This document shows, piece after piece, positions 1 to 5,370 of a stretch of 5,370 nucleotides of DNA. Source of the DNA: Sedimenticola sp. (GTDB lineage: Bacteria; Pseudomonadota; Gammaproteobacteria; Chromatiales; Chromatiaceae); assembly GCA_030590525.1 (NCBI GenBank), contig JAUUYI010000173.1, positions 1 through 5,370 on the forward strand, written 5' to 3'. A program made the translations under genes and the position numbers. The first letter of the stretch is position 1. Each line of letters opens with the position of its first letter. The notes under the pieces were generated by a model. The model saw only the letters and a program-made list of their open reading frames with translations. It was not told where the DNA came from and did no database searches.

Positions 1-787
1 CCTTACCGTAGACCTGCTCCACATCCACATCGTATTTCTCTTCCAGCTCCCACAGTTTCTCCGGCGGGAGCTGCAGCAGCGCCTCTCGCCGGGGCACCGG
101 AATCAGCGGCTGCAGCCGTGGGTTGTGGACAATGGTCCCCGGGTTGATCCGGGGCAGTTTAGGTATCCCCCGGGCCACGATGTTGTCATCGATCTGCTTC
201 ACGAACAGCCGATCGTTGGTGAGATAGCTCACCTCCTCATGGTCCATCAGATGCAGCATGAGGGTGGACTTTCCACCACCGGAAAAGCCGGCGATGCCGA
301 AGCCGCGGCCATCATGCACCATCCCGGCCGCGTGGCAGATCAGCCACTCTCTATGCTGCAGCCAGTTCATGTACTGGGCATTGATGAAATTGATGACCTG
401 GTTGTCATACTCCAGGCAGGGACCGGCGGCAATCCGGGTCGACTCGCTCTGCAGAAAAAGCATGCCGGTGCGTACCTTGAGCACCAGCCGCCCGCCGGGC
501 AGATCCAGGTAGGCGTCCTTGCGCCCGCTCTTGCCCGGTTCCCGCTTCCAGTCGGTAAACGCCAGCCCGGTCTCCAGGGGCGCCCGCTCGATGCCGATGA
601 CATCGATATCCGGGCTGCCGACTGCCCCCGCTACATGGGCGAAGTATTTCCTGAGTTTCTCCACCAGCGCCCCGGAGTTGGAGCGCAGGCGCAGGATGCA
701 GCCCTCCAGGTCGAGTACCAGTTCGTCATCACACAGTGTCTCATTGCCCTGCAGCAGGTGGGTGGCACCGTTCAGATCAAGTTCCAT
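1..787 (-). CDS. HprK-related kinase B of a GAK-type cassette (partial, C-terminus beyond window)
   Basis: This frame is open from an ATG at 787 to the left edge, giving 262 residues without a stop, so the C-terminus is missing. It looks like the HPr kinase/phosphorylase P-loop fold (PEPCK-like). The Walker A loop GFSGGGKST is at residues 167-175 (Lys173). A conserved-type His152 lies 15 residues before it in 'HAAGMV', as in HPr kinase, and 'YLTND' ends at Asp192, the place of the acidic metal/catalytic residues. No N-terminal HPr-kinase regulatory domain is recognisable; residues 1-150 are a divergent lead-in. Known: HPr kinase phosphorylates a serine on HPr; relatives in biosynthetic clusters probably act on other targets. 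Context: the ATG lies 1 nt after the ATP-grasp stop and has its own AAGGGA site, so it is the fourth gene of the operon. Inference: a small-molecule or protein kinase of the GAK system. The substrate is unknown and HPr itself is unlikely. Confidence 0.9.
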   Translation of the reverse strand, partial: MELDLNGATHLLQGNETLCDDELVLDLEGCILRLRSNSGALVEKLRKYFAHVAGAVGSPDIDVIGIERAPLETGLAFTDWKREPGKSGRKDAYLDLPGGRLVLKVRTGMLFLQSESTRIAAGPCLEYDNQVINFINAQYMNWLQHREWLICHAAGMVHDGRGFGIAGFSGGGKSTLMLHLMDHEEVSYLTNDRLFVKQIDDNIVARGIPKLPRINPGTIVHNPRLQPLIPVPRREALLQLPPEKLWELEEKYDVDVEQVYGK

Positions 788-788
788 C

Positions 789-1679
789 TCATTTCCCTTC
801 ATTCAGCTGTTTCAGTGCGTAGGCCACATAGCGTTCCGCCGCGTTGATTCCGATACCCTCCAGCGCCCCCCGGAAACCGCCGAAGGCGGAGACCTCGAAT
901 ACGATGGGTTCACCTTCGGTCTCCGCCACATCCACGGTGGTAAAATCCATGGCAAAGGGCGCCTGGGCCCGGTATGCCAGCTCGATGATCTCATCCGACG
1001 GGGTATGGGCGGCATAACGGCCACCGCTATGGATGGTGGTATTCCAGGCATCACCCTGGGAAACCCGGGCATAACTCCCCAGATACTCCCCCCCCAGGAA
1101 CACCATCCCCAGATCCTGCCCGGGCAGGGCGATCTTCCGCTGGATGTACATCATCGGGTTATTCGCCTGAAAGGCGCGGATCTCCCGCTCCATCGCCTCA
1201 TCACCCGCCGCTGCCTCGATCACACACATACCCCGGGCCTTGGTGGAGTAGAGGGGTTTGAATACGGCGCTGCCGAACTCACGCACCGCCTCCATAGCCG
1301 CCGACACGTCCTCCGTCACCCGGGTTTCAGGCATGGGGATGCCATGATTGCGCAGGGTGACGGTACAGCTGAGGCGATCCACCAGGCGCAGGATATTCTC
1401 CGCCCGGCTGAAGACCCGCACCCCGGCCGCCTCTGCCACCCGCAGCAGTTCCAGCCGGTCCAGGGTGTTGGGGCTGTAGCTGGCGCTGATCTTCTTGATC
1501 AGCAGCCCGTCCAGCCGGCACAGATCCTCCCCCCGGTGGAGCAGTCTCCCGCTGGCCAGATCCAGGCTCACCTCTGCCATGTCGATCACCCGACGATAAC
1601 CGGTGCTGGCCTCGACCGCATCCGCCAGCGTCTCCGTGGACCATTTTCCTGGAATGCCCACCACACCTATTTTAAGCAA
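789..1679 (-). CDS. RimK-like ATP-grasp enzyme, GAK system type
   Basis: A 296-residue ATP-grasp protein, predicted cytoplasmic. The family joins a carboxylate to an amine or similar nucleophile through an acyl-phosphate, using ATP and Mg. Residues 1-10 (LKIGVVGIP) form the first strand of the pre-ATP-grasp domain. The ATP-binding lysine is in 'VFKPL' (Lys141), followed by the 'STKARGM' loop (145-151). Asp250 ('TTVDV') sits where RimK has its late conserved Asp. Glu262 in 'FEVSAFGG' is the metal-binding Glu, but the usual EVN asparagine is Ser264. The start is TTG, chosen because the fold begins immediately, a strong GAGGAG stands 7 nt upstream, and the next Met is residue 34. It overlaps the end of the PhoU-kinase gene by 8 nt. 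The sequence fits what I recall of the GAK-system ATP-grasp family; the substrate is unknown. A RimK-type protein or peptide ligase is the alternative reading. Confidence 0.92.
   Translation of the reverse strand: MLKIGVVGIPGKWSTETLADAVEASTGYRRVIDMAEVSLDLASGRLLHRGEDLCRLDGLLIKKISASYSPNTLDRLELLRVAEAAGVRVFSRAENILRLVDRLSCTVTLRNHGIPMPETRVTEDVSAAMEAVREFGSAVFKPLYSTKARGMCVIEAAAGDEAMEREIRAFQANNPMMYIQRKIALPGQDLGMVFLGGEYLGSYARVSQGDAWNTTIHSGGRYAAHTPSDEIIELAYRAQAPFAMDFTTVDVAETEGEPIVFEVSAFGGFRGALEGIGINAAERYVAYALKQLNEGK
794..800 (-). promoter_or_regulatory. Ribosome binding site of the HprK-related kinase
   Basis: Read on the minus strand, GAAGGGA lies 6 nt before the ATG at 787, inside the last codons of the ATP-grasp gene. 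It supports this start and coupled translation across the 1-nt junction. Confidence 0.7.
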
Positions 1680-3312
1680 TGAAAAGCTCCTCTACCGGGA
1701 GGCGAAAAGAGTCCGCCTGTTTGGGGTTGATCTCCACAATCCGCTCGATCAGGTAGCAGGCGCGCAGGAACATGGCGCGTGCCAGGGACTTGTCGAGAAT
1801 GAAACGGGTGGAGGTAAAGAAGGAGCGCGCCAGACCGAGGGCCAGGCGCAGATCGAAAGTCGTATCGCCCCGTTTGCGGGCAAACTTACGGGCAAACCGG
1901 TAAAAATCCCGGTCCACCTCCATGATGCGCCGTCGAAGCGGTGGATCGAGTACCTGCAGCCGGTAGATGGAGACCATGAAGACCGAGACATCCTGCACAT
2001 AATCCATATAGCGGGAGCGGTGCAGATCGATAAAGTTGATCCGTTTCTCCAGCGGGTCGTAGATGATGTTATCCACGTTGAAGTCACCGTGGATATAGAC
2101 AGAGAAGGGCGCCTCGAGTCCGGCCTCGTACTTCTCGGCCCGTTTCAGCAGGGTATCGAAGGCCGGAACCTTGAGGTCACAGATCCAACTGTCGTCCTGC
2201 TGAAACTCCGGATGAATGGTGTAGACATCCTGCAGCCGACTGGAGATCTGGGCGCTGAAACCGGCAGAGACCGGCTTCTCCACCCGGGTCTTCCGCCAGA
2301 TGGATTGCAGGGTCGAACTGAGTTCCCCCAGGGTCTCCTTCAGCAACTTCGGGGATTCGTGCAGCAGGATCTGTTCGAACGTGAGGCCCGCCAGGTGTTC
2401 GATCAGCAGGGAAGCGGACTGCCCGCGCTTCTGGTAAGAGAGGATACGGGGGGCCAGGCCGGGAAAGATTTCATGCCAGCTCTCCACCCCCTGACGCTCC
2501 TCTTTCAGTTTGCGCTTTATCCCATCCTTGTAGATGGCCACATAGCCTTCATCATTCTGGTCCGCCTTGCTGATACCGGCGATGGCACTCCCGGAGCGGG
2601 TCTCTGCGATGGTTTCAATCGTCAGCTCCGGCAGATCCTCTTCCGCATCCAGCAGTGCCACTGACGCCCGCATCGAGTGATAACGCTCGGTATTGATGGG
2701 CTGACCCAGGTTGGCCGAGATGATGGCTTCACTGATCCTCAGCAGGGCGTCCCCCATCTGTTCCACATCGTGGACCACGAACAGGGCGCTGATCAGGTCT
2801 TCGGTATGCTTACCCTCTTTCAGCTGCGCCGTATAGTGCTGCCGCAGTTTACGGTAAGCCTGGTCGAGCCGCTGCTCGATCCGGCCGATCTTCAACGCCT
2901 GCCGGGTATCACCCTCCTGCACCGCTTCGACGATCTGACCGATGCCGCGGTTGACCCACTCCAGCATCTCCCGGTAGCTGCGATGCTTCAGATAGCCCTT
3001 ATTGGTCAGGTAGCCTGCGTTATGAACACAATCACGACACAGCTCTGCGATGCGGTCCAGGTCGGCAGCGATGGACTCCATCGCCCTCAGCGTCAGGTCC
3101 TCATCACCTGTTCCCTTGCTGCAGGCCATGTTTCTCAGGCAGCTCTCCTGAATCCGCATCTTCAGGTTATAGGCGTAACCACTGCGGTCCAGGATACGTT
3201 TTCCCACGGTCTTTGACCCGTTATCGAAAAAACGCTGCAGATTATTGACCTGCGAATCCACCTCGGCGGTGAGAAACCGTATGTTCTCCCGGATGACTTT
3301 TGGGGCGCCCAT
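1672..3312 (-). CDS. PhoU domain fused to an APH/choline-kinase-like phosphotransferase
   Basis: The product is 546 residues with two domains. Residues about 1-215 are all-helical with two PhoU repeats: 'IAADLDRIAELCRD' (81-94) and 'VVHDVEQMGDALLRISEA' (179-196) resemble PhoU's metal-binding E/D-xxx-D helices. Residues about 255-540 are an aminoglycoside-phosphotransferase-like kinase: Brenner loop HGDFNVDN (408-415; catalytic Asp410, Asn415) and Mg-binding Asp429 in 'NFIDLHRS'. All three catalytic positions are intact, so activity is plausible. PhoU proteins modulate phosphate uptake and PhoR signalling; APH-type kinases phosphorylate hydroxyls of small molecules. The frame stays open upstream to 3618, but that stretch is the antisense-like shadow of the Nudix gene with low-complexity composition, so I chose the ATG at 3312, 2 nt after the Nudix stop. 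It has no good Shine-Dalgarno and is probably translationally coupled. Four cysteines (58, 64, 92, 95) cluster in the first PhoU repeat. Substrate unknown. Confidence 0.92.
   Translation of the reverse strand: MGAPKVIRENIRFLTAEVDSQVNNLQRFFDNGSKTVGKRILDRSGYAYNLKMRIQESCLRNMACSKGTGDEDLTLRAMESIAADLDRIAELCRDCVHNAGYLTNKGYLKHRSYREMLEWVNRGIGQIVEAVQEGDTRQALKIGRIEQRLDQAYRKLRQHYTAQLKEGKHTEDLISALFVVHDVEQMGDALLRISEAIISANLGQPINTERYHSMRASVALLDAEEDLPELTIETIAETRSGSAIAGISKADQNDEGYVAIYKDGIKRKLKEERQGVESWHEIFPGLAPRILSYQKRGQSASLLIEHLAGLTFEQILLHESPKLLKETLGELSSTLQSIWRKTRVEKPVSAGFSAQISSRLQDVYTIHPEFQQDDSWICDLKVPAFDTLLKRAEKYEAGLEAPFSVYIHGDFNVDNIIYDPLEKRINFIDLHRSRYMDYVQDVSVFMVSIYRLQVLDPPLRRRIMEVDRDFYRFARKFARKRGDTTFDLRLALGLARSFFTSTRFILDKSLARAMFLRACYLIERIVEINPKQADSFRLPVEELFIA
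1687..1692 (-). promoter_or_regulatory. Strong ribosome binding site that fixes the TTG start of the ATP-grasp gene
   Basis: On the minus strand GAGGAG stands 7 nt before the TTG at 1679, inside the last codons of the PhoU-kinase gene. It is the best Shine-Dalgarno match of the operon and the main argument for accepting a TTG initiation codon there. Confidence 0.8.
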
Positions 3313-3314
3313 GG

Positions 3315-3788
3315 TCAGTCGATCAACCCCAGATAAACCTTCCGCTCCGGCGCCTGAATCTCCTGCAGCCAGGTGACCAGCGACCGGGGGTGGAGTGTTA
3401 TCCGGTCCAGCCTCTCCAACTCCATCCAGACCACCTCCAGCTGGTGTTTGTCCGGGTGATAGCCGTTCACCGGGGTATACCCTTCCGGCACGCTGCAGAG
3501 GAACAGGAACTCCACCAGGTGCTTGTAACTGGGCGGGTCGGTCGCGCGCGGCTTGAACCAGTCGGCGACGTGGAGCAGGTCGTGGATCTCCACCGAGGTA
3601 CCGATCTCCTCCCGGCACTCACGATCCAGGGCCTGGGCCAGAGGCTCCCCCGGATCCTGAGCGCCCCCGGGCAGCGCGAAGCGCTCGCCCTGTTCATCCT
3701 CTTTTCGCAGCAGCAGTATTCGTCCCTCTTCCAGGATCAAGGCACGGGCAGCATTGCGTATAACCGGCAGCAGGTTATCCATTGTCAT
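3315..3788 (-). CDS. Nudix hydrolase
   Basis: A 157-residue single-domain Nudix protein that is expected to hydrolyse a nucleoside diphosphate linked to another moiety (X), in the cytoplasm with Mg. The box GX5EX7REUXEEXGU is complete: Gly42, Glu48, Arg56-Glu57, Glu60-Glu61, Gly63. The core strand 'RNAARALILEEGRILLLRK' precedes it and the C-terminus ends in 'KVYLGLID'. Start choice is uncertain: ATG at 3788 has a GGA 7 nt upstream; ATG at 3782 is two codons later; a GTG at 3827 would add 13 poorly supported residues. It is the first gene of the minus-strand operon; its stop lies 2 nt before the PhoU-kinase ATG. The Nudix box does not identify the substrate. From context, it might clean up or activate a nucleotide-linked intermediate of the cassette, but a general housecleaning enzyme is also possible. 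Confidence 0.92.
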   Translation of the reverse strand: MTMDNLLPVIRNAARALILEEGRILLLRKEDEQGERFALPGGAQDPGEPLAQALDRECREEIGTSVEIHDLLHVADWFKPRATDPPSYKHLVEFLFLCSVPEGYTPVNGYHPDKHQLEVVWMELERLDRITLHPRSLVTWLQEIQAPERKVYLGLID

Positions 3789-3871
3789 CAGGGTATCCAG
3801 GCCATGCACAGGGTTTATCGATTTCACTTTGCCAGACTGCAGGGGGCCGGCTTCTTACCTGCCATGCCAAC

Positions 3872-3885
3872 CGCCAGTTGTGGCG
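3872..3885. promoter_or_regulatory. Small inverted repeat in the divergent intergenic region (possible operator)
   Basis: CGCCA and TGGCG flank a GTTG loop, and the right arm continues into the 8-bp palindrome TGGCGCCA (3881-3888). The position, just upstream of the divergent -10 box, would suit a regulator site, but the arms are short and could occur by chance in GC-rich DNA. Confidence 0.25.
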
Positions 3886-3905
3886 CCATGCTCAATAGAT
3901 ACGAT

Positions 3906-3913
3906 ATTATAAT
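3906..3913. promoter_or_regulatory. Symmetric -10 box shared by divergent promoters
   Basis: ATTATAAT is its own reverse complement. It gives a perfect TATAAT on the plus strand (3908-3913) and another on the minus strand (3911-3906). On the plus strand, transcription would start near 3920, leaving a leader of about 38 nt before the CofD-like ATG at 3958. On the minus strand it would serve the Nudix-led operon with a leader of more than 100 nt. Neither side has a good -35 hexamer at 16-18 bp spacing. TTGTGG (3878-3883) sits 16 bp before TACGAT (3900-3905), which is an alternative plus-strand promoter. This AT-rich patch stands out in a GC-rich window. Confidence 0.55.
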
Positions 3914-3957
3914 GGAACAGCGGTCAGACACCACTCTTTACCGATACCTTTCTCGCC

Positions 3958-5151
3958 ATGAATCCGATACGTATTACGCGTACAGTCAAGCTCCCGGACC
4001 CGATCCGCATCAGCCGCTACCGCAAGGCCCCTGAACTGGGCCCCGGCATCCTCTTCTTCAGCGGTGGCTCCGCCCTTAACCGTCTGAGTCGGGTGCTGAA
4101 AAGCTACACCCACAATTCGACCCACATGGTTACCCCTTTCGACTCGGGCGGCAGTTCTGCCAAACTGCGCAAGGCCTTTGCCATGCCCTCCATCGGTGAC
4201 CTGCGCAGCCGACTCATGACCCTGGCCGACGAGACCGTTACCGGCAACCCGGAGGTGTACCAGCTGTTCAACTATCGCTTTCCCGGGAACCGGAGCAGAC
4301 AAGATCTGTTCAAACGGCTGGACGCCCTGACCCGGGGCAAGGATCCGCTGGTCGATGCCATCCCCAACCCGATGCGCCGGTTGATCCGGAATCAGCTGGG
4401 CTATTTCACGGACGCGATGCCTGCAAAGTTCGACCTGCGGGGCGCCAGTATCGGTAACCTGATCCTGGCGGGGGGTTATCTGAATAATCACCAGCATCTG
4501 GATCCTATCATTTTTCTGTTCTCGAAACTGGTAGGGGTACTCGGTACCGTGCGGGCGGTGGTCAACGACAACCTGCATCTTGGAGCGGAACTGGAGGACG
4601 GGCGCCTGGTGATCGGCCAGCACCGGCTGACCGGCAAAGAGGTGTCACCACTGACCTCCCCCATCAAACGGCTGTTCCTTACCGAACACCCCGATGAGCC
4701 GGTCGCTGCAGAAGCCGTGATACGCAAGAAGAACCGCAAACTGATCGAGCGTGCAGATCTGATCTGTTTCCCCCCTGGCAGCTTCTACTCCAGCATACTG
4801 GCCAACCTGCTGCCCCGGGGTGTGGGCTCCGCAGTCGCTGCCAACAGTGCACCCAAAGTCTATATCCCCAATCTGGGAACCGACCCGGAGCAGATCGGCA
4901 TGACGCTGGATCAATCGGTACTGCGGTTGCTGAAAAAACTCCGCATCGACGCGGGGGCTGCCTGCCCGGACAGCAAGCTGCTGAATTTCGTTCTCATCGA
5001 CCGAAAGGGTGGTAAGTACAACTCGACCTGCTCAATGGGGCGGATGCGGGAACTGGGAATCCAGGTGATAGACACACCGCTGGTGAGCCGGCGCAGCAGC
5101 CCTTACTACGACCCTGAACTGCTGGTCGCCGCCCTGCTCTCCCTGACCTGA
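3958..5151 (+). CDS. CofD/YvcK-related protein, GAK system type
   Basis: A 397-residue protein of the CofD/YvcK fold. CofD transfers a phospho-lactate-type group to a deazaflavin alcohol in F420 synthesis, while YvcK binds UDP-sugars. Visible motifs are FFSGGSAL (33-40) in place of the glycine-rich GGTG loop, DSGGSS (62-67), SIGDLRSRL (78-86, matching PGDLR), GNLILAGGYL (166-175), PPGSFYSSILANLL (272-285) and PNLGTDPEQIGMT (304-316). The last two resemble YvcK's PGSLYTS and late loop. About 28 residues precede the first strand. The start is the only ATG after an in-frame stop at 3910, although no clear Shine-Dalgarno precedes it. It is divergent from the Nudix, PhoU-kinase, ATP-grasp and HprK operon, which supports assignment to the GAK-system CofD-like family as I recall it. 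The gene set offers no sign of F420 biosynthesis, so a true F420 enzyme is unlikely. Its ligand is unknown. Confidence 0.92.
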   Translation: MNPIRITRTVKLPDPIRISRYRKAPELGPGILFFSGGSALNRLSRVLKSYTHNSTHMVTPFDSGGSSAKLRKAFAMPSIGDLRSRLMTLADETVTGNPEVYQLFNYRFPGNRSRQDLFKRLDALTRGKDPLVDAIPNPMRRLIRNQLGYFTDAMPAKFDLRGASIGNLILAGGYLNNHQHLDPIIFLFSKLVGVLGTVRAVVNDNLHLGAELEDGRLVIGQHRLTGKEVSPLTSPIKRLFLTEHPDEPVAAEAVIRKKNRKLIERADLICFPPGSFYSSILANLLPRGVGSAVAANSAPKVYIPNLGTDPEQIGMTLDQSVLRLLKKLRIDAGAACPDSKLLNFVLIDRKGGKYNSTCSMGRMRELGIQVIDTPLVSRRSSPYYDPELLVAALLSLT

Positions 5152-5180
5152 ACGTCCCGTAACCCGGTAACACCATCTGC

Positions 5181-5201
5181 TTCCCACGCTCTGCGTGGGA
5201 A
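5181..5201. repeat. Palindromic repeat with perfect 9-bp stem
   Basis: TTCCCACGC pairs perfectly with GCGTGGGAA around a 3-nt loop (TCT), 29 bp after the CofD-like stop. This core resembles a palindrome that I recall as frequent between genes in gammaproteobacteria. No T-run follows, so it is not a classical intrinsic terminator, although the stem could stabilise or stop the upstream transcript. Confidence 0.7.
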
Positions 5202-5223
5202 CCATAGAACCCCGGACTTCATG

Positions 5224-5236
5224 ACTCCGCAGGAGT
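5224..5236. repeat. Short inverted repeat between the two palindrome families
   Basis: ACTCC and GGAGT flank GCA. It runs into the GTAG head of the first REP element. It may be the second hairpin of a composite repeat that starts at 5181; this is an inference from spacing only. Confidence 0.4.
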
Positions 5237-5263
5237 AGGTCGGGCATGCCGTTTATGCCCGAC
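5235..5263 (+). repeat. REP element 1 (GTAG-headed)
   Basis: GTAG is followed by the perfect stem GTCGGGCAT / ATGCCCGAC with a 7-nt loop. The head-plus-palindrome design is that of REP sequences mobilised by REP-associated tyrosine transposases (RAYT). It is identical to REP 3 across the whole element and a few bases upstream (5231-5263 and 5338-5370). Confidence 0.8.
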
Positions 5264-5295
5264 GTCATTTTCCAAAGCCACCCGCCAGAAATAAT

Positions 5296-5324
5296 GTCGG
5301 GCACAAAAACCGTGCCCGATCTAC
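5296..5324 (-). repeat. REP element 2 (inverted copy)
   Basis: Read on the minus strand it is GTAG, then ATCGGGCAC and GTGCCCGAC around a 7-nt loop. It has the same architecture and length as REPs 1 and 3 but diverges in loop and stem end, with a G-T mismatch at the stem base. It lies 32 nt after REP 1 and 17 nt before REP 3, in opposite orientation to both. Confidence 0.75.
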
Positions 5325-5341
5325 ATGGCTTAGATTTAGGA

Positions 5342-5370
5342 GTAGGTCGGGCATGCCGTTTATGCCCGAC
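5342..5370 (+). repeat. REP element 3 (identical to REP 1)
   Basis: GTAG plus the 9-bp stem GTCGGGCAT / ATGCCCGAC, ending exactly at the window edge. The exact identity with REP 1 suggests recent duplication or a conserved mobile unit. The array may continue beyond the window. Confidence 0.8.

Noticed and set aside
125..2664. Long plus-strand open frames opposite the minus-strand operon (125-847, 519-1682, 1603-2664)
   Set aside because: They lie antisense to genes with clear motifs, overlap one another and show no recognisable domain. Their length reflects GC-rich codon use on the real strand.
3313..3618. N-terminal extension of the PhoU-kinase up to 3618
   Set aside because: This stretch is the Nudix gene in another frame on the same strand and is rich in Gly, Pro and Arg. 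The PhoU-like sequence starts only at the ATG at 3312.
2677..4034. Plus-strand open frames 2677-3216 and 3300-4034
   Set aside because: Antisense to the PhoU-kinase and Nudix genes. The second also runs across the divergent promoter region into the CofD-like gene in another frame, and no domain is visible.
3907..4914. Minus-strand frames inside the CofD-like gene (3907-4623, 4488-4739, 4645-4914)
   Set aside because: They oppose a coding frame with a full set of CofD/YvcK motifs and have no ribosome binding sites or domains of their own.
5181..5201. Intrinsic transcription terminator
   Set aside because: The stem is strong but no run of T follows on either strand, so it is recorded as a palindromic repeat.
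4994..5304. Small minus-strand frames 4994-5176 and 5032-5304
   Set aside because: They run through the CofD-like C-terminus and the palindromic repeats; the products are low-complexity and unlike any family I know.
5235..5370. CRISPR array
   Set aside because: The units are palindromic, alternate in orientation, and have unequal spacers of 32 and 17 nt. That fits REP/BIME elements, not direct CRISPR repeats.

Overview
The window reads as GC-rich proteobacterial chromosome, most likely from a gammaproteobacterium. The evidence is codon use, tightly packed genes with Shine-Dalgarno sites, and REP-type palindromes that begin with GTAG at the right edge. No ribosomal RNA or species marker is present, so the taxon is an inference.

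Layout: positions 1-3788 hold a four-gene operon read on the minus strand. In order of transcription it encodes a Nudix hydrolase (3788-3315), a PhoU domain fused to an APH/choline-kinase-like phosphotransferase (3312-1672), a RimK-like ATP-grasp ligase (1679-789), and a kinase related to HPr kinase/phosphorylase (787-1, running off the left edge). The junctions are a 2-nt gap, an 8-nt overlap and a 1-nt gap, which implies co-transcription and translational coupling. A divergent gene on the plus strand (3958-5151) encodes a CofD/YvcK-related protein. The interval between the two units (3789-3957) has a self-complementary -10 box, ATTATAAT, that gives TATAAT on both strands. Downstream of the CofD-like gene, 5152-5370 holds no gene but contains several palindromes, including three 29-nt GTAG-headed REP elements in alternating orientation.

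The ATP-grasp, HprK-related kinase B and CofD-like trio matches what I recall from the TIGRFAMs/NCBIfam models as the 'GAK system' (Grasp And Kinase), a conserved cassette whose biochemical role was unknown as far as I know. Here it is joined by a PhoU-kinase fusion and a Nudix hydrolase. The set therefore combines two phosphotransferases, one ATP-dependent carboxylate ligase, one phosphate-ester transferase or nucleotide-sugar-binding relative, and one nucleoside-diphosphate hydrolase. A reasonable inference is that it makes, attaches or senses a phosphorylated small molecule or peptide-like conjugate, possibly linked to phosphate status through PhoU. The sequence alone does not identify the substrate. 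The other GAK partners I recall (the XXXCH-domain and amphi-Trp-domain proteins) are not in the window; they may lie beyond the left edge.
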